A stretch of DNA of 64,000 nt from Ottowia sp. oral taxon 894 (lineage in GTDB: Bacteria > Pseudomonadota > Gammaproteobacteria > Burkholderiales > Burkholderiaceae_C): the NCBI RefSeq assembly GCF_001262075.1, contig NZ_CP012073.1, positions 1,488,001-1,552,000 on the forward strand, read 5' to 3'. The position numbers and the translations under genes are program-made. The notes below the pieces were generated by a model. The model did no database searches, was not told the DNA's origin, and was given only the letters and a program-made list of their open reading frames with translations. Position 1 is the first letter of the stretch. Every line of letters begins with the position of its first letter. Positions 37,440 through 49,513 of the stretch are shown in pieces.

Positions 37440-39875
37440 TCAGGACAGCAGCTGCGCGGGCTGGGCGTCCAGCCGGGCCAAGGCGTCGCGGGTGGCGCGC
37501 ACCGTGAGGGCTTCGTCTTCTACCAGCGCCAGCAGGCCAGCCTGGAGCCAGGCGGCCAGGCGGCGGGTTTGCACCATGTAGTTCTTGTTGCCGCCGGTGA
37601 AGATGTGCAGCTGCCCGCGCGGGCTGCGCCAGACGTATTGCACGCGCACCAGGCTGCCGCCCTGCTCCATTTCAAACCACGCGCCCAGCTCCAGCTCGCG
37701 CGCCCAGGCCACGGTGGCGGCGCTGGGCATGGAGCCGCCGGATGAGATGACGATCAGATCGCCCGCGTCCACGCCGAGCATGAGTTCGATGGCGCCCGGA
37801 TCGAGCATGACGTCGCCCACGGCGTCGTCGCTGACCACGTCTTCCAGCGCGTTGAGCTTGCGGCTGAGCGTTTCCAGGGTTTCGTCGGAAATGGCTTCGG
37901 AGCGGGCCATGAAGGCTTCGGTCACGGCGTCGCTCAGGGTTTTGACGTGGCGGTCCTGTACGTCTTGCGGCATGCCCAGGCCGCTCATGCCCTGGCGCAG
38001 CGTCTGGATGAGGCCGGGCAGGCTTTGCAGCACGCGCGCGCGCTCGTCGCGGTTGGGCTTGGCGCTCACGGCCCAGAGCAGGTCGTGCGCGGCGCGCTTG
38101 AATTCGAGCGCCTGCCGGCTTTGCGCGCCGTGGCGCACGGAGGCGGTGGCGAGCACTTCGGCCCAGGTGTGAAAGAGAAATTCGCGCACCTCTTCTCGCA
38201 CGGGCAGATTGGCGAGCATCTTGTTGAGTTCGATGGTGTATTGCACCGCGAGCGCTTCTTTTTGCTCCACCTGCTGCGCTAGCGTGGCCACGCGCTCGGC
38301 GCTGCCGCCTTCGGTGAGGAACTGGGCCAGGAATTTCCTGAATTCGTCCAGCACGAGCTGGAACACGCGCCGCCCGGTTTCCGGGTATTGCTCGATTACT
38401 TGCACGATGCGCTTGATTTCGCGCTCCAGCCGCGCGTTGCTGACGCTGGCGGCTTCAAAGCCCATGGCGCAAGCGCCCATGCGGTCGATCAGCTGGCGGG
38501 CGGGGTGGTCGATGTTGCTGAAAAAGTCCGGCTCGGCCAGCGCCAGGCGCAAAACGGGAATTTGCAGGCGCGCGAACCACACGCGGATGCCCGCCGGAAT
38601 GCGCTCCTCCGCCAAGATGGCCTGGAACATGAGGGCCACGATTTCGATGATGGCCTTTTCGTTCTTGGTGCCCGCTTCCTGCTTGAGTTCGGCGGCCTGA
38701 TGGCGCAGGCGGCTGGCGACTTGCTCCACGCGCTGCACCTGCACGGCGGGCGGCAGGGCGGCAATGGTGGGGCGGTACGGGTCAGTGGCCGCGCCATCCA
38801 GCTGGGTCAGCGCCGTATCCAGCGGCGAAGGCGGGTGCGCGAGCGCCTGCGCCAGCTGGGGGCTGGGTTCAATGGGCTGGGTGTGGCTGAAATCGGTGAC
38901 GCGGTCGCTGAGCAGACGGCGCAGCTTGCCCAGCACGCCCTGGGCGCGTGCGCGCATGCGCATCATGGGCGCAGCGCCCGTGAGCATGCGCGTTTCTTCG
39001 GCCACGCGCATCAGGTCGGTGGGGCGCACGGGCGCCATGCCGGGCTGGCTCTGGCCCGCTGGCGCGAAGCTGCCTGAGGCGGCCCGGCCATTGCCTGCTG
39101 CATCGCCTTGCCAGCCGCTGCCAAAAGCCGAAGACTGCGAGGCGCCACTCCAATCCGGGCTGGAGCCGGGCGCGCTGTCTGGCGAGCCGCCCAGCCCGGC
39201 GCTGCCTGTGCGCGGGCCGCCTGCGGTTCTGCGCACCATGGCTTTGAGGTTGATTTGCGGCATCACGCCGCGCTCGATCAGGAATTTGTTGGCGTTCTGA
39301 TAAGCCTGCGCCAGCGCCAGCGCCAGCGCGGCCCGCACGGTTTCATGCACCACGCTCCACATTTCGCGCGAAAGGTCGCAGGCGCGCCACTGCTCGATAA
39401 GGATGCCCGGCAGGCACTCCGGGCGCAACACGTCTTTGGGGCTGATGTCAGGCGTCTGCTCCAGAAACTGGATGCGGACGTTCAGGTCGTTCAGCTCGGC
39501 TCCGCTTTTGTCGATGGCCGCCAGGCTCAGGCGCGAAGCGATGATCTTGTTTTCCACCACCTCGTCATCCAGCAGCGAAAAAGCCGTCAGCCCGGCAGGG
39601 GCGGCTGCCGGGGCGGGCTGGGCCTGGGCCAGCGCCTTTTCCAGCGCCTGGCGCACCTGCCGCTCCCAAACGTCGCGCTGAGGCTCGAAGCCCATGCGCG
39701 CATCCAGGGCCAGGCGCTGCTCCTGCATGCTGGCGGGCATGTCGATGGCATTGGACAGGCGCTCTCGCATGGTGGCCACCAGTTGCGGCAGCCAGCGGAC
39801 CAGCTCCGCGACAAACTGTTCTCGCGTCTGGCGGGCCAGACGCATCTGCGGGGAATTTGCGGGAGGAGGTGTCAT
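37440..39875 (-). CDS. DUF1631 family protein
   Basis: 811 residues, cytoplasmic, mainly helical. Family features include the N-terminal QTREQFVAELVRWLP, EIVALMFQAILAE in the middle and the C-terminal block VRVQYVWRSPRGQLHIF with FTGGNKN, which resembles a PilZ-like strand region. An Ala/Gly/Ser-rich linker covers about residues 210-290. DUF1631 genes are common in beta- and gammaproteobacteria; the function is unknown to me. It ends just before repeat copy 10. Confidence 0.85.
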   Translation of the reverse strand: MTPPPANSPQMRLARQTREQFVAELVRWLPQLVATMRERLSNAIDMPASMQEQRLALDARMGFEPQRDVWERQVRQALEKALAQAQPAPAAAPAGLTAFSLLDDEVVENKIIASRLSLAAIDKSGAELNDLNVRIQFLEQTPDISPKDVLRPECLPGILIEQWRACDLSREMWSVVHETVRAALALALAQAYQNANKFLIERGVMPQINLKAMVRRTAGGPRTGSAGLGGSPDSAPGSSPDWSGASQSSAFGSGWQGDAAGNGRAASGSFAPAGQSQPGMAPVRPTDLMRVAEETRMLTGAAPMMRMRARAQGVLGKLRRLLSDRVTDFSHTQPIEPSPQLAQALAHPPSPLDTALTQLDGAATDPYRPTIAALPPAVQVQRVEQVASRLRHQAAELKQEAGTKNEKAIIEIVALMFQAILAEERIPAGIRVWFARLQIPVLRLALAEPDFFSNIDHPARQLIDRMGACAMGFEAASVSNARLEREIKRIVQVIEQYPETGRRVFQLVLDEFRKFLAQFLTEGGSAERVATLAQQVEQKEALAVQYTIELNKMLANLPVREEVREFLFHTWAEVLATASVRHGAQSRQALEFKRAAHDLLWAVSAKPNRDERARVLQSLPGLIQTLRQGMSGLGMPQDVQDRHVKTLSDAVTEAFMARSEAISDETLETLSRKLNALEDVVSDDAVGDVMLDPGAIELMLGVDAGDLIVISSGGSMPSAATVAWARELELGAWFEMEQGGSLVRVQYVWRSPRGQLHIFTGGNKNYMVQTRRLAAWLQAGLLALVEDEALTVRATRDALARLDAQPAQLLS

Positions 39876-39917
39876 GTGCGTTCTTGGGCCTCGCCTGGCG
39901 GCCCAGAAGAAGCTGGC

Positions 39918-40865
39918 TTACACCACGGCGCCAGCGTTCGGGTCGTCGGGATCGTGCTCTTTGCGGGACTTGACCAGGTCTTCGCGCTTGACGCCCAGCC
40001 ACATGGCGATGGCCGCCGCCACGAATACCGATGAATAGATGCCAAAACAGATGCCGATGGTCAGCGCCAGCGCGAAGTTGTGCAGCGTCTCGCCGCCAAA
40101 CAGCAGCATCGACAGCACCATGGCTTGCGTGGACGCGTGCGTGATGATGGTGCGGCTGATGGTGGATGTGATGGCGTGGTCGATGATCTGGTGCGCGTTC
40201 ATCTTGCGCTGGCGGCGGAAGGTTTCGCGGATGCGGTCAAAGATCACCACCGATTCGTTCACCGAATAGCCCAGCACGGCCAGCACCGCCGCCAGCACGG
40301 CCAGCGAAAACTCCCACTGGAAGAAGGCGAAAAAGCCCAGGATGATCACCATGTCGTGCAGGTTGGCGATGATGCCGGCCACGGCGTACTTCCATTCAAA
40401 GCGCACCGACAGATAGATGACGATGCCCAGAATGACGAAGCCCAGCGCCTTCAGCCCGCCCGTCAGCAGCTCGTTGCCCACTTGCGGGCCGACGAATTCC
40501 GTGCGGCGCAGCTCCACGCCGGGGTCGTCGGCCTTGAGCGCCTCCATCACCTTTGCGCTCTGTTCGGCGGGCTTCACGTCCTTGTGCACGGGCACGCGGA
40601 TGATCACGTCCCGCGACGAGCCGAAGTTCTGCACCTGCACTTCGCCATAGCCCAGCTTGGCGATGGCTTCGCGCGCCTTTTCCAGATCGGCGGCCTGCTG
40701 GTAGCTCACCTCCATGACGGTGCCGCCCGTGAATTCCACCGACAAGTGCAGCCCTTTGTGCACCAGAAAGAACACCGCCAGAATGAAGGTGATCAGGGAA
40801 ACGGCGTTCAGCACCAGCGCGTGGCGCATGAACGGGATGTCACGATGGATGCGGAAAAATTCCAT
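39918..40865 (-). CDS. secF: Protein translocase subunit SecF
   Basis: 315 residues, six membrane helices with a large first periplasmic domain. VSLITFILAVFFLVHKGLHLSVEF carries the conserved F-G-T substrate region (FTGGTVME); VIFDRIRE marks the fourth helix loop. Works with SecD to pull exported proteins into the periplasm using the proton gradient. 14 bases after secD. Confidence 0.97.
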   Translation of the reverse strand: MEFFRIHRDIPFMRHALVLNAVSLITFILAVFFLVHKGLHLSVEFTGGTVMEVSYQQAADLEKAREAIAKLGYGEVQVQNFGSSRDVIIRVPVHKDVKPAEQSAKVMEALKADDPGVELRRTEFVGPQVGNELLTGGLKALGFVILGIVIYLSVRFEWKYAVAGIIANLHDMVIILGFFAFFQWEFSLAVLAAVLAVLGYSVNESVVIFDRIRETFRRQRKMNAHQIIDHAITSTISRTIITHASTQAMVLSMLLFGGETLHNFALALTIGICFGIYSSVFVAAAIAMWLGVKREDLVKSRKEHDPDDPNAGAVV

Positions 40866-40879
40866 GATTCAGCTCCCTT

Positions 40880-42772
40880 TCATTGCCCGCTGGTTTCGCG
40901 GGGCGCGAGCGCGCCGGCGGCGCCTGCCGTTTCAGGCCGCCAGACGGTGCCGATGGACACCGTTTTCAGCCGCTTGCGCCGCCCGTACCAGAGATTGACC
41001 AGCCCGCGCGAGAAGAAAACGCCGGAGAACATCGAAGTCAGAATGCCGATGCAGTGCACCACGGCAAAGCCCCGCACCGGGCCGGAGCCAAAGGCCAGCA
41101 GCGCCAGGCCGGCGATGAGCGAAGTCACGTTGGAGTCCAGGATGGTGGCCCAGGCATGCTGATAGCCCGCGCTGATGGCCGCCTGCGGCGATGAGCCGTT
41201 GCGCAGCTCTTCGCGAATGCGCTCGTTGATCAGCACATTGGCGTCAATGGCCATGCCCAGCGCCAGCGCCATGGCCGCCATGCCCGGCAGCGTGAGCGTG
41301 GCTTGCAGCATGGAAAGAATGGCCACCAGCAGCAGCAGGTTGAACGCCAGCGCGATGCTCGAAAACACGCCGAACATCATGTAGTACAGGCTCATGAACA
41401 CCACAATGACGGCAAAGCCCCACATCACGCTCTTGAAGCCTTTGGCGATGTTTTCCTTGCCCAGGCTGGGGCCGATGGTGCGCTCTTCCACGATTTCCAT
41501 CGGCGCGGCCAGCGAACCGGCGCGCAGCAGCAGCGCCAGGTCATTGGCTTCGTTCACCGACATGGAGCCGGAGATGCGGAAGCGGTTGCCCAGCTCGCCC
41601 TCGATCACGGGCGCCGTCAGCACCTCTCCCTTGCCCTTTTCAAACAGGACGATGGCCATGCGCTTTTTCAGATTGCGGCGGCTGGTGTCGCGCATGATCT
41701 GGCCGCCCTTGGCGTCCACCACCAGGTCCACGGAAGGGCGCTGGTTTTCATCAAAGCCGGGCTGGGCGTTGTCCAGGCTGTCGCCCGTGAGGATGACTTC
41801 CCGCTTGACGATGACGGGATGCCCCTCGCGCGTCATGAACCGCTCGGAGCCGAACGGCACCGGCCCCGTGCCGCCCTCCGCCGCGCGGCCTTCGGCGCTT
41901 TCGTCCACCAGGCGCATCTCCAGCGTGGCCGTGCGGCCCAGAATGTCCTTGGCCTTGGCCGTGTCCTGCACGCCAGGCAGCTGCACCACCACGCGGTCAG
42001 CGCCCTGCTGCTGAATCACCGGCTCGGCCACGCCCAGCTCGTTCACGCGGTTGTGCAGCGTGGTGATGTTCTGCTTGATGGCCTGCTCCTGCACCTCATG
42101 CAGCGCCGCAGGCTTGAAGGTCACGGTCAGGCGGGAGCCATCCGGCGCGGCCGCCACATCCATTTGGGGCTGGTTCTGCGCGATCTGGCGGCGCGCAGCA
42201 TCCAGCATGTTGGCATCGCGCATGCGCACTTCAATGGCGTCGCCCGAGCGGCTCACGCCGCCGTGGCGGATGTCTTTCTGGCGCAGCAGCATGCGAATGT
42301 CGCTGGCCGTGGTGTCCAGCCGCTTGGTGATGGCCGCGCGCATGTCTACCTGGAGCATGAAATGCACGCCGCCGCGCAAATCCAGCCCCAGATACATGGG
42401 CTTGGCGTGCAGCGCCGTCAGCCAGTCAGGCGAGCGGGAGACCAGATTGAGCGCCACGATGTAGGCGCCTTCTTCCTTGCCAGCGGCCAGGGCGCGCGCA
42501 ATCACGTCCTTGGCCTTGATCTGCGTGTCTTCGGTATCAAAGCGCGCGCGCACCGACTGGCCGTCAAACACCACGCTGTCAGCGGTAATGCCCGCTTCCT
42601 GCAAAGCCTTCTCCACCTGCTCCAGCGTCTGGCCATCCACCTTGACGGTCATCTTGCCTGCGGACACCTGCACCGCAGGCGCTTCGCCATACAGGTTGGG
42701 CAAGGTGTAGATCACGCTGATGAGCAGCGACACGGCAATCAGCGCGTATTTCCAGAGCGGGTAGCGGTTCAT
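40880..42772 (-). CDS. secD: Protein translocase subunit SecD
   Basis: 630 residues, six membrane helices and a large periplasmic domain (about residues 30-440). LGLDLRGGVHFMLQVD and GMAIDANVLINERIREE are signatures. I choose ATG 42772, giving MNRYPLWKY as in the family; a GTG seven codons earlier is open. Operon yajC-secD-secF. Confidence 0.97.
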   Translation of the reverse strand: MNRYPLWKYALIAVSLLISVIYTLPNLYGEAPAVQVSAGKMTVKVDGQTLEQVEKALQEAGITADSVVFDGQSVRARFDTEDTQIKAKDVIARALAAGKEEGAYIVALNLVSRSPDWLTALHAKPMYLGLDLRGGVHFMLQVDMRAAITKRLDTTASDIRMLLRQKDIRHGGVSRSGDAIEVRMRDANMLDAARRQIAQNQPQMDVAAAPDGSRLTVTFKPAALHEVQEQAIKQNITTLHNRVNELGVAEPVIQQQGADRVVVQLPGVQDTAKAKDILGRTATLEMRLVDESAEGRAAEGGTGPVPFGSERFMTREGHPVIVKREVILTGDSLDNAQPGFDENQRPSVDLVVDAKGGQIMRDTSRRNLKKRMAIVLFEKGKGEVLTAPVIEGELGNRFRISGSMSVNEANDLALLLRAGSLAAPMEIVEERTIGPSLGKENIAKGFKSVMWGFAVIVVFMSLYYMMFGVFSSIALAFNLLLLVAILSMLQATLTLPGMAAMALALGMAIDANVLINERIREELRNGSSPQAAISAGYQHAWATILDSNVTSLIAGLALLAFGSGPVRGFAVVHCIGILTSMFSGVFFSRGLVNLWYGRRKRLKTVSIGTVWRPETAGAAGALAPRETSGQ

Positions 42773-42873
42773 GCGAATAGTCTTTTGATGCACAAAAGCC
42801 CGCAGACAGGCGCTGCGGGCGAAGAAAACAAGGGCGGCCAGGCCGGTTCCGGCTGCTCGCCGCGCCAGGCGGC

Positions 42874-43212
42874 CTACTTCAGCGACCCTTTGGGCAGTAC
42901 CTGCACCACGGCGTGGCGCTGCACCTGCACCTGCACGCCATCGGCCACCTCCAGCGTCAGGTGGCTGTCGCCCAGCTGAACAATGCGCCCCAGCAGCCCG
43001 CCAGCCGTGGCCACCTCATCGCCTTTGGCCAGCGCGTCCAGCATGGCGCGCACTTCTTTTTGCTTTTTCATCTGCGGGCGGATCATGATGAAGTACAGCA
43101 CCACCAGCATCACCACCGGCAGCAGCAGGCCCGAAAAAGGCGATGCCGCCGCCGCATTGGCGCCCGCTTCGGCGGCCGGGGCGGTTTGCGCGAAGGCGCT
43201 TGAGATGAACAT
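42874..43212 (-). CDS. yajC: Preprotein translocase accessory subunit YajC
   Basis: 112 residues. One membrane helix (LLLPVVMLVVLYFIMIRPQ) is followed by the cytoplasmic RPQMKKQKE and GDEVATAGGLLGRI blocks. First gene of the yajC-secD-secF operon. The usual upstream tgt/queA genes are absent; recX is divergent instead. Confidence 0.96.
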   Translation of the reverse strand: MFISSAFAQTAPAAEAGANAAAASPFSGLLLPVVMLVVLYFIMIRPQMKKQKEVRAMLDALAKGDEVATAGGLLGRIVQLGDSHLTLEVADGVQVQVQRHAVVQVLPKGSLK

Positions 43213-43377
43213 GAGCCAGGCTCCAGAAAATGATTGGTGAGTAAGCAGAGGCGAGAGCAGCAGCCATGCCGACCCTGCGCGAAATCGCGTATTGTATGTG
43301 CCGCCCTGCTCCAGCCAGCCCTCTGGCGGCTCTGGCAGACCGGCTGGCCGCCCTGCCTTCGCCCCGCGTTTTCATCC

Positions 43378-43845
43378 ATGCCCATCTCCCTCAAAGCGCG
43401 CGCCCTGCGCCTGCTGTCGCAACGGGAACACTCCCGCGCCGAACTGGAGCGCAAGCTGTCTTGCCATGAGGAGCAAGCGGGCGAATTGGCCCGGATGCTG
43501 AATGAACTGGCGGCCCAGGGCCTCATCAGCGAAGAGCGCGTGGCCGAATCCGTCATGCGCCGCCGCGCCCCGCGCCTGGGCGCGGCCCGCGTGCTACAGG
43601 AAATGCGCGCCAAGGGCCTGAGCGCCGAAGCGCTGGCCGAAGCTGCCGGGCAGCTGCGCGCCACCGAGCTGGAGCGCGCCCGCGCCGTCTGGCAGAAAAA
43701 GTTTGGCGCCCCAGCCGCCGATGCCGCCGCCCGCGCCAGGCAAGCCCGCTTTCTGGCAGCCCGTGGCTTCGCCGCCGACGTGGTGCGCCGCGTGCTGAAC
43801 GCTTGGCCTGACGCGGACGAAAGCTCCAGTGACTTCAGCGAATGA
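43378..43845 (+). CDS. recX: Regulatory protein RecX
   Basis: 155 residues. Three-helix repeat protein that limits RecA filaments. SLKARALRLLSQREHSRAEL and later LAAQGLISEERVAES and FLAARGF fit RecX. ATG 43378 is chosen; the open frame upstream lacks family character. recA is not adjacent, unlike in many species. Confidence 0.92.
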   Translation: MPISLKARALRLLSQREHSRAELERKLSCHEEQAGELARMLNELAAQGLISEERVAESVMRRRAPRLGAARVLQEMRAKGLSAEALAEAAGQLRATELERARAVWQKKFGAPAADAAARARQARFLAARGFAADVVRRVLNAWPDADESSSDFSE

Positions 43846-43942
43846 AGCGCGCAAGTTCAGGCGCGCAAAACCAGCCGCCGCGTCCGATGTCCACAGGCCG
43901 CCCGCTTGCCGAGCGGTATGAAGACGCACGGGAAACGGCCGG

Positions 43943-43959
43943 CAGATGCCTCTGAACAG
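43943..43959 (-). repeat. Short motif related to CTGTTCANAGTCTG, site 3
   Basis: Minus strand reads CTGTTCAGAGGCATCTG, starting 12 bases after the rsmE stop; three extra bases compared with the other sites. Confidence 0.35.
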
Positions 43960-43970
43960 ATTCCAGACTT

Positions 43971-44741
43971 TCACGCCAGCAGCGCCAGCGCGGCCACGGG
44001 CGCGGTTTCGGCGCGCAGCACGCGCGCGCCGAGGCTGACAGGAGTGAAGCCTGCCGCCAGCGCCTGAGCTTCTTCTGCGGCGCTCAGGCCGCCTTCGGGG
44101 CCGGAAAGAAGGGTGACGGTTTGCGCGGCAGGCAGGCCGGCGCATGCAGCGCGCAAAGAAGCGGCGCCGGGCTTCAGGGAGAGGACAAAACGCGCGCCGT
44201 CCCCGTCTCCGGCCTGGCCTGCAAGGCCCTCCGCCAGGGGGCGGGGCGGATGAATGAGGGGCAAGCGATTGCGGCCGCTTTGCTCGCAGGCGGCCACGGC
44301 CACGGCTTGCCAGTGCGCGTGTTTTTTGGCGGCATGCGGGCCGCTCAGGCGCAGGGCGCAGTGCTGGGTGAGCAGGGGGGTGAGGCTGGCAGCGCCCAGT
44401 TCGGTGGCTTTTTCCACCAGCCAGTCCATGCGCTCACTGGCCATGAGGCCCGCCAGCAGATGCACGCGGCGGGCCGCTTCGCGCTCAATGGCTGCATGAG
44501 CGCCTATGCGCGCCTGCACGCTGCTGCGGCCCATGCGGATGATGGTGGCGCTGCATTCGCCGCCTTCGCCATTGAACAGGGTCAACGCGTCGCCCGGCTG
44601 CAAGCGCAGAACCTGGGCGTGGCGCGCCGCGCCGTGCGGCAGATCCAGCTCACCGCCTTCAGGCAGGGCTTGCGGCACATACAAACGCGGCGCGGCGGCC
44701 TGCGGTTTGCGAACAGGAGACAAATTAGCTCCGTTATTCAT
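43971..44741 (-). CDS. rsmE: 16S rRNA m3U1498 methyltransferase
   Basis: 256 residues. SPOUT-fold methyltransferase: EKATELGAASLTPLL and the knot block LLSGPEGGLSAAEEA with SLGARVLRAETAP. N-terminal PUA-like domain starts PRLYVPQAL, where family members usually begin. Here the only ATG lies 18 codons earlier, inside repeat copy 11, so the first residues (MNNGANL) are repeat-encoded; a TTG at codon 7 is an alternative. Function certain, start uncertain. Confidence 0.93.
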   Translation of the reverse strand: MNNGANLSPVRKPQAAAPRLYVPQALPEGGELDLPHGAARHAQVLRLQPGDALTLFNGEGGECSATIIRMGRSSVQARIGAHAAIEREAARRVHLLAGLMASERMDWLVEKATELGAASLTPLLTQHCALRLSGPHAAKKHAHWQAVAVAACEQSGRNRLPLIHPPRPLAEGLAGQAGDGDGARFVLSLKPGAASLRAACAGLPAAQTVTLLSGPEGGLSAAEEAQALAAGFTPVSLGARVLRAETAPVAALALLA

Positions 44742-44804
44742 AGCAAGAGGTCCTAGTGGAACCTGCGCAGAATGGCATTCTTACCCCCTTGAATTTGCTC
44801 CTGC
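44724..44804 (-). repeat. Dispersed 80-bp intergenic repeat, copy 11 (overlaps rsmE start)
   Basis: GAGC to GAGC 69 bases. On the minus strand it reads core CCACTAGGACCTCTTGCTATG, and the ATG of this core is the only ATG available to rsmE. Confidence 0.9.
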
Positions 44805-44899
44805 TTTTGGGTGCGATTGGGAGCTGTCTCAAGCTCAAGCCAGCGCCGCGCTCATGCGCCGGGCGCGCTTGGCGGCGCGCTTTGCCAGCCAGCTTTGCA

Positions 44900-46372
44900 T
44901 CAGGCCAGCTTGGCGCGCAGTAATTCATTGACTTGCTGCGGGTTGGCTTTGCCTTTGCTGGCTTTCATGACCTGGCCGACCAGGGCGTTGAAAGCCTTGT
45001 CTTTGCCGGCGCGGTATTGCTCCACGTTGGCGGGGTTGGCGGCAATGACTTCGTCGATGATTTTTTCCAGCGCGCCGGTGTCGTTCATTTGCTTGAGGCC
45101 CTTGGCTTCAATGACGGCGTCTGCGTCGCTGGCTTCGCCGCGCCAGAGGGCGTCGAACACTTGCCTGGCGGCGTTGTGGCTGATCGTGCCGTCTTGAATG
45201 CGCTGGATGATTTGCGCCAGTTGCTGCGCCGTGACCTGGGCCGATTCGATGCCGATTTCTTCGGCATTCAGGCGTTTGGAGATTTCGCCCATGACCCAGT
45301 TGCTGGCGAGTTTGGGCTGCCCGCTTTTTTGTGCGGCTTGCTCAAAATAGGCCGCCATTTGAGGCGATTGCGTCAGCGTGGCGGCGTCATATTCAGGCAA
45401 ACCATATTCGGCCACGAATCGCTCGGCCATTTTGCGCGGCAATTCGGGCATTTGCGCGCGGGTTTGCTCTATCCACTCAGTAGAAATACATAAAGGCGGC
45501 AAATCGGGGTCGGGGAAATAGCGGTAATCGGCGCTGTCTTCCTTGGTGCGCATGGCGCGGGTTTCGCCCGTGTCGGGGTCAAACAGCACGGTGGCTTGCT
45601 GGATGGCGTGGCCGTCTTCCAGTTGCTCGATTTGCCAGCGGATTTCAAAATCAATCGCTTGCTGCATGAAGCGGAAGCTGTTGAGGTTTTTGATTTCGCG
45701 CCGCGTGCCCAGGGGCTGGCCGGGTTTGCGCACGCTCACGTTGGCGTCGCAGCGGAAGCTGCCTTCTTGCATGTTGCCGTCGCAAATGCCGATCCAGGTG
45801 ACGATTTTGTGCAGCTCTTTGGCGTAGGCCACGGCTTCTTCGGTGCTGCGAATATCGGGTTCCGTGACGATTTCCAGCAGCGGCGTGCCTGCGCGGTTCA
45901 GGTCAATGCCGCTCATGCCCTGAAAGGCGTCATGCAGCGATTTGCCGGCGTCTTCTTCCAAATGCGCGCGCACCAGGCGCACGGTTTTGCGCACGTTTTT
46001 TTTGTCGCCATCCAGAAAAAAGGAAACTTCGCCGCCTTGCACCACCGGAATTTCAAATTGGCTGATTTGATAGCCCTTGGGCAAATCGGGGTAGAAATAA
46101 TTCTTGCGGGCAAAAACGCTGCGCGGCGCAATATGCGAACCCAGCGCCAGCCCCAGTTTGATGGCGCAGGCCACTGCTTCGCGGTTCATGACCGGCAGCG
46201 TGCCGGGCAGGGCCATGTCCACCACGCTGGCTTGCGTGTTGGGCGCGGCGCCAAAAGCCGTGGATGCGCGGCTGAATATCTTGCTTTTGGTTTGCAGCTG
46301 GGCGTGCGTTTCAAAGCCGATGACGACTTCGTAGCCCTGGATGAGTTGGGTGGTTTGCGTCATTTTGGTCAT
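44900..46372 (-). CDS. gatB: Asp/Glu-tRNA amidotransferase subunit B
   Basis: 490 residues. tRNA-binding and kinase subunit of GatCAB, which converts Glu-tRNA(Gln) or Asp-tRNA(Asn). [13 protein letters not shown] at the N terminus, [14 protein letters not shown], and [15 protein letters not shown] are diagnostic. The C-terminal YqeY-like tail domain is complete. Downstream of gatA by six bases. Confidence 0.97.
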   Translation of the reverse strand: MTKMTQTTQLIQGYEVVIGFETHAQLQTKSKIFSRASTAFGAAPNTQASVVDMALPGTLPVMNREAVACAIKLGLALGSHIAPRSVFARKNYFYPDLPKGYQISQFEIPVVQGGEVSFFLDGDKKNVRKTVRLVRAHLEEDAGKSLHDAFQGMSGIDLNRAGTPLLEIVTEPDIRSTEEAVAYAKELHKIVTWIGICDGNMQEGSFRCDANVSVRKPGQPLGTRREIKNLNSFRFMQQAIDFEIRWQIEQLEDGHAIQQATVLFDPDTGETRAMRTKEDSADYRYFPDPDLPPLCISTEWIEQTRAQMPELPRKMAERFVAEYGLPEYDAATLTQSPQMAAYFEQAAQKSGQPKLASNWVMGEISKRLNAEEIGIESAQVTAQQLAQIIQRIQDGTISHNAARQVFDALWRGEASDADAVIEAKGLKQMNDTGALEKIIDEVIAANPANVEQYRAGKDKAFNALVGQVMKASKGKANPQQVNELLRAKLA

Positions 46373-46378
46373 TCCCCC

Positions 46379-47841
46379 TCAAAACCCGCCCGGGCGCTGC
46401 GTGTGCCAATCGGTTGCCAGCTGGAACTGGTGCGCGGCGGCCAGCAGGCGGCTTTCCTGCAAATAGTTGCCGATGAGTTGCAGGCCGACGGGCAGGCGGT
46501 TTTCGTCAAAGCCTGCGGGCAGGCTCATGCCGGGCAGGCCGGCGAGGCTGGCGGGGAGGGTGTAGATGTCGGCCAGGTAGTCGGCCAGCGGGTCCTGGTG
46601 CGCGCCCGCCGCCCAGGCCGTGGTGGGGGCCACGGGGCCGGCGATGAGGTCGCACTGCTTGAAGGCCTGCTGGAAGTCGTCGGCAATCAGGCGGCGGATT
46701 TTCTGGGCTTGCAGGTAATAGGCGTCGTAGTAGCCGTGCGAAAGCACGTAGGCACCGATCATGATGCGGCGCTTGACTTCAGGACCGAAGCCTTCGGCGC
46801 GGGTGCGCTTGTACATGTCTTCCAGGTCGGCATAGTCTTTGGCGCGGTGGCCGAATTTCACGCCGTCATAGCGGCTGAGGTTGCTGCTGGCTTCGGCCGG
46901 GGCAATGATGTAGTAGACGGGAATGGCCAGCTCGGTGCGCGGCAGCGAGACGGGCACGAGGGCGGCGCCTTGCCGCTCGAATTCCTTGAGCGCGGCGTTG
47001 AGCGCCTGGCGCACGCCATCGGCCAGGCCGTCGCCGAAAAACTCTTTCGGAATGCCGATGCGCAGGCCCTTGAGCGGCTCGCCCAGCGATTGGGTGAAGT
47101 CTTCGGCGGGCATGTCCAGCGAGGTGGAGTCGTGCTCCACGTCGGGGCCGCACATGTGGGTGAGCAGCAGGGCGCAGTCTTCGGCGGTGCGGGCCATGGG
47201 GCCGGCCTGGTCAAGGCTGGAGGCAAAGGCGATCATCCCGTAGCGGCTGGCGCGGCCATAGGTGGGCTTGATGCCGGTGATGCCGCAAAAGCTGGCGGGC
47301 TGGCGGATGGAGCCGCCCGTGTCGGTGCCAGTGGCCGCCGGGGCCAGGCCCGCCGCCACGGCGGCGGCGCTGCCGCCGGAAGAGCCGCCCGGCACGCGCT
47401 GCGCGTTCCACGGGTTGAGCGCGGGCTGGTAGGCGCTGTTGCGGTTGGTGGAGCCCATGGCGAATTCGTCGCAGTTGAGCTTGCCCAGGCACACGGCGCC
47501 AGCGTCTTTCAGTCGGCTGACCACGGTGGCGTCAAAGGGCGAGCGGTAGCCTTCAAGCATTTTCGAGGCGGCGGTGGTGGGCCAGTCGCGGGTGACGAAG
47601 ATGTCTTTGTGCGCGATGGGCACGCCCGCCAGCGCGGGGGCCTGGCCACGGGCCAGCAGGGCATCGGCCGCGCGGGCCTGGGCCAGCGTGGCTTCTTCGT
47701 CCACACTGAGGAACGCGCCCAGCGCCTCATGCTGGCGCATGCGGGCCAGAAAGTGGCGGGCGGCTTCTTCGGCGGAAAACTCTTTCTGGCGCAGGCCGGC
47801 GGCCAGGCCGGCCACGGTGCGCAGGTGCAGATCGGGCTGGC

Positions 47842-47845
<4 letters not shown>
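46379..47845 (-). CDS. gatA: Asp/Glu-tRNA amidotransferase subunit A
   Basis: 488 residues. Glutaminase of the amidase signature family. The Ser-cisSer-Lys triad is K80 (IAHKDIF), S155 (GGSSGGSA) and S179 (TDTGGSI). Supplies ammonia to GatB. Overlaps gatC by four bases. Confidence 0.97.
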
Positions 47846-49394
<1,549 letters not shown>

Positions 49395-49513
49395 GCGCCT
49401 GTTTCAGGCCAGCCAGGCGGCGGACGCGCCTTTCAAAAGGCCCGCGCTTGCACGGAGATAATGCTTTTCGCGCGGGCTGACTGGCCCGTGAGCGCCTCAA
49501 TGAAAGGCCACAG

